60,466 nucleotides of DNA from an uncultured Microcaldota archaeon (GTDB lineage Archaea > Micrarchaeota > Micrarchaeia > Anstonellales > Bilamarchaeaceae): positions 1 to 60,466 of the forward strand of contig CAILMQ010000048.1 in NCBI GenBank assembly GCA_903835385.1. The letters are read 5' to 3'. The position numbers and the translations under genes were made by a program. How positions within the stretch are numbered: the stretch's first letter is position 1; each line of letters starts with the position of its first letter. Shown here piece after piece: positions 27,695 through 37,700 of this stretch. The notes below the pieces were generated by a model. It saw only the letters and a list, made by a program, of their open reading frames with translations, was not told the DNA's origin and did no database searches.

Positions 27695-28663
27695 CTAATC
27701 GCAGATCCCTTCCTTCTTCACCCTGAACACGCACTCGCCCTCGGGCAGGTTCGGGGAGTCCACGAGCCGCGCGATGCGCTTGTCGTCCTTTGACTTGCGC
27801 AAATAGACCCGGTAAGTGGAGGAATGCGCGACAATATTCCCGCCAATGGGCTTGGTCGGGTCTCCGAAGAGCATGCCCGGGTCGTCCATGACCTGGTTCG
27901 TCAGGTAGATTGCGATGTTGTAGTTGTCCGCGAGCCTCTGCAGGGTGTGCACGTGCTTGTTCAGCTTCTGCTGCCTCTCGCCGAGCGCGCCCCTTCCCAG
28001 GTAGTCCGAACGGAAGTGCGAGGTGAGTGAGTCCACGACGATGAGCCCGATGTTCTTCTCCTTTATCAGGTCCTCGCATTTCTCTATCAGGATTATCTGG
28101 TGGTCGGAGTTCTCCGCCCTGGCGACATATATGTTTTTCAGCACCTCGGTCGCGTCCATGCCCTGGCCTTCGGCGAGCTGCGCGATGCGGTCCGGCCTGA
28201 ATGTGTGCTCGGTGTCGACGAAAATCACGCCCTTTCCAAGGCCCCCCTGCTCCTGCGGCTTCTGCACGTTCACGCAGAGCTGGAACCCCAGCTGGCTTTT
28301 GCCCGAGCTGAACCGCGCGTAGGCTTCGGTGATGGCCTGGGTTTCCACGCCCCCGCCCAGCAGCTCATCGAGCGCTTTGGAGCTCGTCGCTATCCTGCCT
28401 ATCACCTTCCTGCGCTCAAGGACCATGTCGCCGCTCTCAAAACCGATTTCCACCATGGATTTGGCCGCCTCGATGGCTTTTCTGGAGGCTTCCACGCCAA
28501 TGCCGCTTATCTCCGAGAGGTCCTGCGGCGACATGGTCGCCAGCTTGGAGAACTCGCTGTACCCGGCCACTCTTATCTTTTCTGCGGACACCTCCCCTAT
28601 TCCGGGAAGGTCCTCAAGGTCCTTGTAGAATTTCTTCTTTTTGTCGTTTTTGTCATCTGTCAT
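27695..28663 (-). CDS. radA: DNA repair and recombination protein RadA
   Basis: [15 protein letters not shown] Hh[18 protein letters not shown] Walker [47 protein letters not shown]. Confidence 0.96.
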   Translation of the reverse strand: MTDDKNDKKKKFYKDLEDLPGIGEVSAEKIRVAGYSEFSKLATMSPQDLSEISGIGVEASRKAIEAAKSMVEIGFESGDMVLERRKVIGRIATSSKALDELLGGGVETQAITEAYARFSSGKSQLGFQLCVNVQKPQEQGGLGKGVIFVDTEHTFRPDRIAQLAEGQGMDATEVLKNIYVARAENSDHQIILIEKCEDLIKEKNIGLIVVDSLTSHFRSDYLGRGALGERQQKLNKHVHTLQRLADNYNIAIYLTNQVMDDPGMLFGDPTKPIGGNIVAHSSTYRVYLRKSKDDKRIARLVDSPNLPEGECVFRVKKEGICD

Positions 28664-28668
28664 AATCA

Positions 28669-28983
28669 TCACTGTTCCGTTTGCTTGTCGAATTTATTGG
28701 CGTTCGCGAACACGAGCAGCTTAAGCTGGCCTATCTTTAGCGTGTAAAATTCGTTGCCCTGCTTGGAAACGTTCTTCCACATGCCGCCCACATTCACGTA
28801 AACCGATTTTCCCTCCTTGTCGCGGTCGGTCTGCACCACGCGGAAATCCGGCCTGTTTCCGCCTGGGGCCGGGCCACCCGTGCCAGGTTTCAGGTTCCCG
28901 GTTTCCGGTTTCGGGTCCTGCTTTTCCTCACCCGTAACCTCCTCGAATCCCTCGTCCCCTAAATTTACTTCCGTTTCTTTCAC
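28669..28983 (-). CDS. Small hypothetical protein upstream of radA
   Basis: 104 aa; [34 protein letters not shown]; separated from radA by a few bp. Confidence 0.6.
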   Translation of the reverse strand: MKETEVNLGDEGFEEVTGEEKQDPKPETGNLKPGTGGPAPGGNRPDFRVVQTDRDKEGKSVYVNVGGMWKNVSKQGNEFYTLKIGQLKLLVFANANKFDKQTEQ

Positions 28984-28995
28984 TCAAATCACCTG

Positions 28996-29029
28996 AGTAT
29001 ATACTTAGATATTATACGTATATACTAAG
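28996..29029. promoter_or_regulatory. AT-rich promoter region with two GTATATACTwAG direct repeats
   Basis: GTATATACTTAG (28997-29008) and GTATATACTAAG (29018-29029), 21 bp apart. Confidence 0.4.
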
Positions 29030-29069
29030 GGATTAGGGCAAAGCCTGGTATAAAAACGTTTCGGAGGTG

Positions 29070-29290
29070 GATTTCCGCGGAATCCGGCGCACCGGATTCC
29101 GTGGCACCGAGTTCGGATCGCCGAACTCGATTGCCGCGGCTCCTGACCTTCTAAAGTTTTCCCATCAGTGCGGTCCTACATCGCTTCTCACCCGTCTTCC
29201 TAAGGTCGCTCGTCCCCTGTTTGCCTGGTGCTCGCGAGGTCCCTTCGGTGTCTGACTTGTGCACCAGGCAGTCTGAACGCGGCGTCCATG
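29070..29290. ncRNA. Candidate structured RNA, family unassigned
   Basis: Hairpins GGAATCCGG-CGCA-CCGGATTCC, CGAGTTCGG-ATCG-CCGAACTCG, GCCTGGTGC...GCACCAGGC; TATA-like GGTATAAAAAC about 25 bp upstream on +. Confidence 0.35.
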
Positions 29291-29298
29291 CGAACGCC

Positions 29299-30687
29299 TC
29301 AGCTTTTGAAATACGCCTCGTACACCGCCTTCGCGGCCTTCTCGCCATCGCCATTCCTCAGCCAGAGGATGAAACTCACGCCCAGCTGCGAATAGAACGG
29401 TGCGTTGATTCCGGCTCCATCGAGCACATCGAATATCCCCTTTGCCAGGCCAGGCGTCCTGCTAATCCCTTCCCCCACGATCGCGACCGCGCTCAGCTCG
29501 TGCACCTTTATGTCCTGCGGAGCGGTTGCGTTCCTTATCCTCGCCACCAGCTGGGCGATGCTCACGCCGGCGCTTTCCATGCTCTCCCTCCTTACTACCA
29601 CCGAGATGTCGTTTATGGAGGACGGGGCATGCTCCACCGAGATTTTCATGTCGGTAAACAGCCCCAGCATGCCAGTGAAGAATCCTACTGTGTTGGCGAC
29701 CCCGGATTTCACGACTTCAAAAGCCAGGAACTCGCCCCTGTGGACTATGCCGGTTATCCCCCTTTCTCCGCTGCCCACCTGCGGTAGTATGTAGGTCCCC
29801 GACGATTCCTCAAACGTGTTGAGGACCTGGGTCGGTATGCCATATGTCGAAATAGGCACGGCCGCCTCATACTGGAAAACCCCGAACTTCCCGCCGAGCG
29901 TCAGCTCATTGAGCTCCCGGTGCGTCATGAACGGTATCACCGGTGCGTCTGGCGCTATGGAAGGTTCCACTGAGCGTATGCCGTTCGTGTCAGTGAAATT
30001 CTGGTATAGCCCGGCCTGCAATACTGAAGCGAGCACGGCGCCGGTATAGTCGCTTCCGCCCCTCCCGAAGATCCTTATGACTCCGCCGGAGTCATAGCCG
30101 TAGAAACCGGGAAACACGACGCGCCCGCCGTTATCAAGCACATCCTGGACCCTGCTCCTGATTGCCGGGTAATCTTCGTCCCGCACGTAATTCTGGTTGC
30201 CGCTACGGCTGACCAGGAATGCCGCGTCCGCAGGGTCCAGATAGCACGCATTCACCCCTATCATTTTCAGGTAACCCGCCATAAGGCGCGCGTTGAACTC
30301 CTCACCCAGGGCCGCAACCGGGGCATCGTCCTCGGCAAGCCGCTCCGCTCTTCCAAGCACAGTCTCCCTTATCCTGCCGCTGACCCGCGCCTCGTCGCCC
30401 ATGCCAAGCCCGTCTTCTATGTTCCGGTAAATCCCTTCAACGCCCGCGATGTCCTCTTCAAGCGGCTCGCATGTCCGCGCTTTTCTGGCTATTTGGAGAA
30501 GCCTGTCCGTCACCTTGGTGTCGTTCGTCTGCGTGCTACCGGGCCCTGGGACTTTTATTTTTCCCGGGGCCGAGACCACGATGACCCTCATATCAGTATT
30601 CTTCGCCACCCTCTTCCCGACTGTGCGGAAGCCGTGCTCGTCAGCCAGGGAGCTTCCGCCGAATTTCGCGACAATCAAACTGGACAT
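29299..30687 (-). CDS. lysC: Aspartate kinase
   Basis: LIVAKFGGSSLADEHGFRTVG, FGRGGSDYTGAVLASVLQAGLYQNFTDTNGI, C-terminal ACT domains. Confidence 0.94.
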   Translation of the reverse strand: MSSLIVAKFGGSSLADEHGFRTVGKRVAKNTDMRVIVVSAPGKIKVPGPGSTQTNDTKVTDRLLQIARKARTCEPLEEDIAGVEGIYRNIEDGLGMGDEARVSGRIRETVLGRAERLAEDDAPVAALGEEFNARLMAGYLKMIGVNACYLDPADAAFLVSRSGNQNYVRDEDYPAIRSRVQDVLDNGGRVVFPGFYGYDSGGVIRIFGRGGSDYTGAVLASVLQAGLYQNFTDTNGIRSVEPSIAPDAPVIPFMTHRELNELTLGGKFGVFQYEAAVPISTYGIPTQVLNTFEESSGTYILPQVGSGERGITGIVHRGEFLAFEVVKSGVANTVGFFTGMLGLFTDMKISVEHAPSSINDISVVVRRESMESAGVSIAQLVARIRNATAPQDIKVHELSAVAIVGEGISRTPGLAKGIFDVLDGAGINAPFYSQLGVSFILWLRNGDGEKAAKAVYEAYFKS

Positions 30688-30811
30688 GTTCCTGCACCTT
30701 TGAGTTTCTGCATGTGCCTGTTGGCTCCTGTTCGTATATATTAATCGAATGTCTGAAATAAAACAAAAAATCAAGATACTGTTTTAAAATGAACCAAATA
30801 ACCGTTTCCAC

Positions 30812-31462
30812 ATGGTCACCATAGCCAAAGTCGTGGAAAAGCTCGTGAAGCAGAACCCCTCCCTTGAAATCTCCCTTTCCAAGGGCATCATCAGCTACTC
30901 CAAGCTCGCCCGCTACGTTCATGGCGAGGTGGAAAAGGAGTTCGGCAGCAAGGCCAATGACGCGGCCATAACCGTGGCGCTCAAGCGGCTGAGGGAGCGC
31001 GCGGGCCATATCTACGAGGCGAAGAAGGGCGTGTACGGCGCCCTCGAGCTGAACACGAGCTCGAACCTCACGGAGCTGACAATCAACAGGTCAGGCCGCA
31101 TGCCGCAGATAATGAAATCCATATACGAATTCCCGGAGCTCGAGGAGGGCTGCATCATGCACGCGGTGCAGGGGAACAACCAGACGACATTCGTTTTCAG
31201 CACCAGGCTGGAGAGGAGGATGTGGTCCCTGCTTTCCAACGAAAAGGCGATTTCCGAAATAAAGGACCTGGCCCAGCTTTCCATAAAATTCGATGAAAAG
31301 ATGATGCGGGTCCCGGGGTTCATAGTCTACATACTCAAGGAGCTGGCCTGGAACAACATCAACATAGTTGAAATCGTCTCCACATACACTGAGCTCATCG
31401 TCATAATGAAAAAAGACGACCTGATGAACGCCTACAGGATTGTGCAGGAGCTGCTTTTCTAG
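30812..31462 (+). CDS. HTH plus ACT-domain-like regulator
   Basis: HTH-like N-terminus; C-terminal PGFIVYILKELAWNNINIVEIVSTYTELIVIMKKDDLMNAYRIVQELL ACT-like; divergent from aspartate kinase. Confidence 0.7.
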   Translation: MVTIAKVVEKLVKQNPSLEISLSKGIISYSKLARYVHGEVEKEFGSKANDAAITVALKRLRERAGHIYEAKKGVYGALELNTSSNLTELTINRSGRMPQIMKSIYEFPELEEGCIMHAVQGNNQTTFVFSTRLERRMWSLLSNEKAISEIKDLAQLSIKFDEKMMRVPGFIVYILKELAWNNINIVEIVSTYTELIVIMKKDDLMNAYRIVQELLF

Positions 31463-31543
31463 CATTCCCCGGTACATCATCACATTCTCCCATAATGCAA
31501 AACCTTTTAAATTCTGACCGGCATATAACGACAGGCGAAATTT

Positions 31544-32173
31544 ATGGAACCAGAAGACGCGCTCATGGTTGAAAGTAAAAGCAGGCTCAGGATACTGGTA
31601 GTGGAGGACAACCCGGCATTCATGGAAAACGCCCTCAGAGCAATCGCCGGAAAAGGGCACGACGCGCTCCCGGCCACCAACCTCGAAGAGGTGCTTCATC
31701 TCGGGAGGCTCAACCTGGATTTCATCCTCAGCGACGTGCACTTCCCGGACGAGCGCGGAGGGAAACCGGTAGAGAACATAGTTCCGCTCATGCACGCTGC
31801 ACTCGAGGCCAATGTGCCAATCTGTTTCGTGACACAGGCCGACCATCATGGCCTGACCGAGAGTAACGAGGGTTACATTTCCATCAAGCCGCTTACCATA
31901 GGCAACCTCTTCGAGACGCTTGCGGAACTCACCGGCCCGAAAGCGGACCAGGCAAAGAAGGCGTTCTTAAGCGTGAAGTCAACAAACCCCATGAACATAA
32001 AGGCCAATGCCAAGACGCCTGAAATCTGGGCAAGGGCGATTGACGGGCTGCGGAACGCGTGCGCGCAGGCGCCGGGCCCGGTGGAACTCGTGGCGAGGGC
32101 GGTCACGAAGGACAGCGGGCTGGTTGTCGGGGTTGAAAAAGGTTTGCCGGTGCTGAGAGCGTCGCGTAGATGA
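31544..32173 (+). CDS. Response-regulator receiver-like protein
   Basis: RLRILVVEDNPAFMENALRAIAGKGHDALPATNLEEVL...DFILSDVHFP...VPICFVTQ...SIKPLTIGNLFETL. Confidence 0.7.
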   Translation: MEPEDALMVESKSRLRILVVEDNPAFMENALRAIAGKGHDALPATNLEEVLHLGRLNLDFILSDVHFPDERGGKPVENIVPLMHAALEANVPICFVTQADHHGLTESNEGYISIKPLTIGNLFETLAELTGPKADQAKKAFLSVKSTNPMNIKANAKTPEIWARAIDGLRNACAQAPGPVELVARAVTKDSGLVVGVEKGLPVLRASRR

Positions 32174-32308
32174 TTTGTCTCAACAAAAAATCATCGCGGC
32201 GAAAGCAAGAATAAGCGAACGCGGGAATGAGCGAACGCGGAAGCGGCGCTGGATAAAAAAAGCGCTATCACCGCGCCCGTCGCGGGAATCGCCATAATGC
32301 CCTGATTT

Positions 32309-32557
32309 TCATTTAAGCAATCCGGCGCTCGTCTGCTGTATCAGCGTCGCGGCGCCTGCTATGGCGGCCACAATCACGCCGCCAATCATCATGGAAACCG
32401 CGGCGGTCTGCCATTTGCCCCTGGTCTCAGGAGGCTGGGTCTGGGCAAGGCCGTAGACTATGCCTCCCAGCACGACAAGTATGACGGATATCACCGGCGC
32501 TATTTCCGTAAGAAAAGTCGCTATGTTGGTTGCCGTGGTTTCAAGCCCTATTGCCAT
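32309..32557 (-). CDS. Small two-TM protein (TrbC/VirB2-like topology)
   Basis: APVISVILVVLGGIVYGLAQ and MMIGGVIVAAIAGAATLIQ. Confidence 0.55.
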   Translation of the reverse strand: MAIGLETTATNIATFLTEIAPVISVILVVLGGIVYGLAQTQPPETRGKWQTAAVSMMIGGVIVAAIAGAATLIQQTSAGLLK

Positions 32558-32608
32558 GGCCTGATAAGGTAAAAAAGAGTTTTTAAACCGCGTTGTTGGT
32601 GCTGCGTC

Positions 32609-33526
32609 TCATTCCGCGACCGGCTTCGTCACGCCCGTGATGGCGTTGAAATAAAGGTAATTCGGCAGTGCCATGCCCCGCGCCCGCCTTTCCACGGTTA
32701 GCGCGAATTCCACGTCCGCCTCCACATTCTTTTTGTAAACGAAGTGGTCCGGTTTCGGGTTATTGACCCGCTCACCCGTGGCTGTCTCGAAAACCGCAGC
32801 CACTGCACGCCAGAAATCCGCCAGCGCGTGCTGGTAAAGCGACACCATGCCCAGGTAATCCGGAGCCGGCCCGGTGAAATGCAGGGTCGGCACCCCGGTC
32901 ATGGGCAGCATCATCATATCCTGAAAAAGCCTGCCGGTTCCATTAATCTGCGCCTCTATCCCTATGGATCTTCCCCTTACCGTGGTTTCCGTCCTTATGC
33001 CGCAGAGCATGTCGACTATGCTCTTTCCGGCATCGTCCGCAGGAAGCATGATATTGAAATACGGGCTGAAATTCTGTGCGTACAGCTGGGGTTCGTTTGC
33101 CAGAACACTATTCCTTGGATATGAATTCGCTATCTGCTTGGAGGGGTGGCCTGCGCAGCATGCGCCGGTCATGGCAACATGGGTGCAGCTTGCGATGAGG
33201 TCTATCACTTCAATTATCGCGCGGTCCACGTTTATCGCGACCTCCACGGGCAGCCCGCGGTAGGGATACTTGCAGCCCGGCGCATAGCCCACGAGCAGGC
33301 CTTCCTTTTCCTCCTTGGTTTTCCTGCCCTGGTGCTCCTGGATGCAGTCCTGAATAAGCCTGGCCTTGTTTGAGAAATATGTGCGTTTGTCCCCGTCAAC
33401 CTGCTGCCTTGCCACGTGCAGGTCCCTGCCGAGCAAAGCCATTGCCTCGTTGAACGGCATCCTCCTGACAGGCATCTGCCATCCGAAGCCTGTTACGGCC
33501 TGGTGGCCGTTATCCCGCTGTTTCAT
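32609..33526 (-). CDS. Hypothetical protein
   Basis: 305-aa ORF, no recognised motif. Confidence 0.6.
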   Translation of the reverse strand: MKQRDNGHQAVTGFGWQMPVRRMPFNEAMALLGRDLHVARQQVDGDKRTYFSNKARLIQDCIQEHQGRKTKEEKEGLLVGYAPGCKYPYRGLPVEVAINVDRAIIEVIDLIASCTHVAMTGACCAGHPSKQIANSYPRNSVLANEPQLYAQNFSPYFNIMLPADDAGKSIVDMLCGIRTETTVRGRSIGIEAQINGTGRLFQDMMMLPMTGVPTLHFTGPAPDYLGMVSLYQHALADFWRAVAAVFETATGERVNNPKPDHFVYKKNVEADVEFALTVERRARGMALPNYLYFNAITGVTKPVAE

Positions 33527-33558
33527 GGTATATAGTTGTTAGAACTGTATTTTAAAGG

Positions 33559-34563
33559 TTAGCTTCTCGCCACTTTCCTGCAAAAGTCCACCAGCCTGCA
33601 GGAATAGCCGTATTCGTTGTCGTACCAGGCCGACACCTTTGCCAGGTTGCCCATTGCCTTCGTTAGCCCCGCATCCACAATCGCGGACTCGCTTGTCCCG
33701 ATTATGTCGCAGGACACCAGCGGCTCTTCGGTGTAGCCCAATATGCCCTTGAGCTCCTCCCGCGAGGCGCGCTCCAGCTCCCTGTTTATCTCCTTCGCGT
33801 CCGCCTCCTTTTCCAGCAGCAGCGTCATGTCGTTCATGGAGCCGTCAGGCACCGGCACCCGGAACGAAAGGCCGTCGAGCTTTCCCTTGAGCTCGGGCAT
33901 CACGAGGCCGATGGCCTTGGCCGCGCCGGTTTTCGTTGGTATTATGGACACCGCACCGGCCCTCGCCCGCCTCCAGTCCTTGTGCGAGCCATCCAGCATC
34001 CGCTGGTCGTTCGTGTAGGCGTGTATGGTGCTGAGGAAACCCCGTTGCACGCCGAATTTAGCATGAATAACTTTCACCACCGGCGCGAGGCAGTTTGTGG
34101 TGCAGGAGGCCATGGACACGATTTTCATATCCTTGTTGTAGACATGGTCGTTCACTCCGAAGACTATTGTGGCGTCGCATTCTTCTCCAGGGGCGGATAT
34201 GAGCACCTTCTTCGCTCCCGCGCTGATGTGCTTTTCCGCATCCGCGCGCGAGGTGAACTCGCCCGAGCTTTCCAGCACGAGGTCCACCGCGAGCTCTTTC
34301 CATGGCAGCTTGAGCGGGTCAGCCTCCTGTATCCATTTTATCTCGTGGCCGTTCACGCAGAAGTTCCCGTTCTTGTTTGCAACCTCGCCCTTGAACCTGC
34401 CGAATGTAGAATCGTATTTGAACAGATGGACGTGCATGTCCATGTCGCTTCTCGTGTTTATGGCCACGATTTCGAATTCCTTTCCAACGGCCCCGCCTGC
34501 CACTGCGGCGCGGAGGAAATTCTTCCCTATCCTGCCAAACCCTGATATGGCTACCCTCAGCAT
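33559..34563 (-). CDS. gap: Glyceraldehyde-3-phosphate dehydrogenase, phosphorylating, bacterial/eukaryotic-type
   Basis: LRVAISGFGRIGKNFLRA, SMASCTTNCLAPVVKVIH active site, DGSHKDWRRARAGAVSIIPTKTGAAKAI, WYDNEYGYS. Confidence 0.95.
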   Translation of the reverse strand: MLRVAISGFGRIGKNFLRAAVAGGAVGKEFEIVAINTRSDMDMHVHLFKYDSTFGRFKGEVANKNGNFCVNGHEIKWIQEADPLKLPWKELAVDLVLESSGEFTSRADAEKHISAGAKKVLISAPGEECDATIVFGVNDHVYNKDMKIVSMASCTTNCLAPVVKVIHAKFGVQRGFLSTIHAYTNDQRMLDGSHKDWRRARAGAVSIIPTKTGAAKAIGLVMPELKGKLDGLSFRVPVPDGSMNDMTLLLEKEADAKEINRELERASREELKGILGYTEEPLVSCDIIGTSESAIVDAGLTKAMGNLAKVSAWYDNEYGYSCRLVDFCRKVARS

Positions 34564-34787
34564 AACTCCCACCCGATTAGTGGATGCAGTAATGGACAAG
34601 AAAAATTATAACCCTTCTTCCTCTGGTTCGCCCTTATTTCCGGCCTCTCGCATCATAATATTAACATTTTCAATCACAATCGGCCCTACGAAGCGGCGCG
34701 GCATAAGCGTGGAAATGCGAAACACTGAAAGCGGCCCCGGCGTGATTGTGGAAACGGCTGGAGAGGATCCGGAAGCGAGCTCGATCA

Positions 34788-37700
34788 TCAGGCCGTGATA
34801 TCCGTAATCTCTTCTTTCGGTTCATTCCCCTCCATTTTATCCAGTTTCTTCAGTATTTTCCCGCCGCCCGGCTTCCCAGCCTCCTGCTGCTTCACGATGT
34901 ACAGGCAAAGCACGGCCAGCACCGCCACCGCAGTCACCCCGAGCAGGAGCAGGCTGTTGTTGTTGGTCTTCTTCGCCGCATCAATGCTCCCAAGTATCTT
35001 GTTTCCTAGCACCAGGCTGCCTATGTACTGGCCTGCGGCCGCGGACTTCTTCATGCTCTGGATTTGTTGTTCTATCGCGTCCCTGTCCTGCTGGCCCATG
35101 GAATTCTCGGTTTCGTTATAGGTGTTCTCCACGAGGCTTATCCTGTTGCCCGCCTGCGCACTGAGCAGCCTCATGGTGCCTGCTATGCTTTGCGCGGTCT
35201 GGTCCAGGGCATCTATCTTGTTTTGGATTAGTTCCGGCTCCCCGCTCGCCATGAGCTTGTCCAGCTCGGTTATCGCGCTTTCCACGTCCTTGCCCGTAAA
35301 AACGAACATGGCGCTGTATTCCGTGCCTTTGGCCGCGCTGGCCTCTGCCGCGTATGCCTTGATGCCGGAGCGAACCGAATCCCTGAGCGACTCGAATCCG
35401 CTCCTGAGCCCTGCCCTTGCGGCAAGGGCGGACGCTTCCTGGCCCGCAACAGCGGTTTCCGCCTTTTCCAGGTCTTTTGCCAGGGCAAGGGCATAGCAGA
35501 GCCTTCCTGAGGTGTCCAGGTTGTTCAAATCAGCTTCCACGGCAAGGAACTCCTCCGGAGTCGTGGTGTTCCCGGCTGCCGCGAACCTGAGCCTCAGTTC
35601 GTTATAGCTGTCAAAGGAACTTTTCCTGAAAGCCTTGACCTCGTTGTCCTTCCATTTCAGGTCAACTGCCTCCAGTTCCTTTAGCGCGTCCTGCCCTGTT
35701 TTTCCTTCGCTGTCCGCAAGCCTCCTGGTCAGCTCAACCGCCCTTGCGGAAAGCCGTGCCACGAAGCTGGAGTTCGAGCCGTCCGCATCCGCCAGCGTGG
35801 CGTTTATCTCGTCAAGGCCGGCCTTTATTTCCGACCTGAGCTCTCCGGCCTGCTTCTCCGCGTTCTCCTTTTCAATGTCCTCCTTTTTCATATCCGCTTC
35901 GGCCTGCTTTATCTTCGCCAGCGCCGCATTGGCGTCGCCGGCATCGAGCGCGGCCCTCGCCCCTTCCAGCTCGCCTTTTACGGTGGCGGAATAGTTGGCG
36001 CCGTCCAGAGCGGCGAGTTCCCCGGCCACGTAGCCGCTGGCATTCTCCAGGATGTAGCTCACCCTGATGGAAGCCTCCTTTCCCTGCTTCAGCCCCCTGA
36101 CCTCGTAGGAGTAGCGCCAATCGGCTATCTTCTTCTGGTTTCCGATGCTTTCGCCGCTCAGCGTGAACACGTCGAGTCCGGAAAAGTTCGTTCCCGGTTC
36201 CACGTACACGACAACGCTGTCCAGGTCCATCTTGGGCATGATAACCACGTCATAATCCACCTGGGAGTTGAGGCCCAGGGGCGAGGACTTCAGGTTCACG
36301 GTGCTCTCTTCGTAGGCATCCTGCGCAATGTAGGAAGAGGTGAGTGCGTGGCTGCCCTTCTTCAGCTGCCCGCCCGGAGCAATGCCGTCTATTTTCACGT
36401 TTTCCGCGCCCGCAGGGAGAGTGAGCGAATCCACATCTGCGTCCAGGGTGAAATCCGTTTCATCATCCACGGACGCGCTCCCGTCCCCCAGGCCGAGCGC
36501 TTTTTTCGAGCTCTTGGTGGTGTGCGCAAGGGTTTCGGACTCCTCGAAGGAGATCATGCACTTCCCATAAGGCTCTACTTTTTTGAGAAACACCCTTGCC
36601 CTGTCAGCGCCGGTCATGGCCACGGAACCCACCAGGTCCGCACCCTCCACGATGCCCGAATACATGAGCTGCACCGGCATTGGCAGTTTCACATCAACCG
36701 GAACGTTCTGCGCGCCGTACCCGTTGGCGTTCACCACGAGCATGTCCACGGTTATTTTAGAGGGCCGGTCAAGCGGAACCGAATCGATGAAAACCTCGCT
36801 GTCCACGCTGATGCTTTTGCCCGCAATCTGCGTGGCATAGCCGTCCAGCTCCTTTTCCATCTTCGAGTAGGTGTTTGCAAGGGATTTCAGCCTGCCCAGG
36901 CCTTTCCTGTAATCCACGTTTCCGTTCGCATCCACGAAGCCGCGTTCCGCATTCGCCATGTCAACGCGCAGGTCGTCCGCGTCCCCTCCCACCAGGCCGA
37001 TTCTTTCCAGCAGGCCCGGCCTCTCCTGCCCGAGATAGCCGTACTGCAGTTCCGCTGCGGCGGCCAGGCCATCCTCGGCTTTCCTCACCTCGTCCGTTGC
37101 CCAGCCGTAGTCCGCGTCCTGAATCTGGCCCAGCAGCTCTTCCTGGAAAACGGTCGGAATGCCATCGGTTTTCGCAGCGGCTATCATCTGCCGCAGTTCC
37201 AGCTTCAGCGCCTGCAGGCTGACCGATTCATTCAGCGATTTCGTGGTTTGCAGCGTTTTGGCTTCCCTTGCAGCAGCGGCCGAAGCCGCGAAGTTCCTGT
37301 ATTTGTCCCCGCTAAGCGTGGCATTCTGGCCTGCGGAGAAATAATACCCCGCTTCGGCCAGTTTGTTGCGCACGCTGGCCGTTGCCGGAACTGAACCCAC
37401 CAGCGATTCTGTCCCGGCTATGGCATCCCCAGCCTCGGCCTGCTTCGCTGAAACCACATTGTCGGCTGATGCTTCCAGAAGCGGGAGCGAAGCCTGGAGA
37501 GAGCCGTAGGAAGTGTCCGCAGCAGCCATGTTGCCGACGGCACCCTTAAGGTATCCCTGCCTGGACGCATCCGCCTTATCCGCCGTTGCCGCGCCGTACA
37601 GGGCATCCGCCCCCGCCCTGTCTTTTTTCTTTTCCGCGAACCTCTCAGCCACGGTTCCGGACGGAGCGCCTCCGATTTCGTTGGAAATCGTTTCCGCCCC

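Noticed and set aside
29221-29275. tRNA-like acceptor stem GCCTGGT/ACCAGGC
   Set aside because: Only 47 nt between stem ends and no D-, anticodon- or T-arm pattern, so not called as a tRNA.
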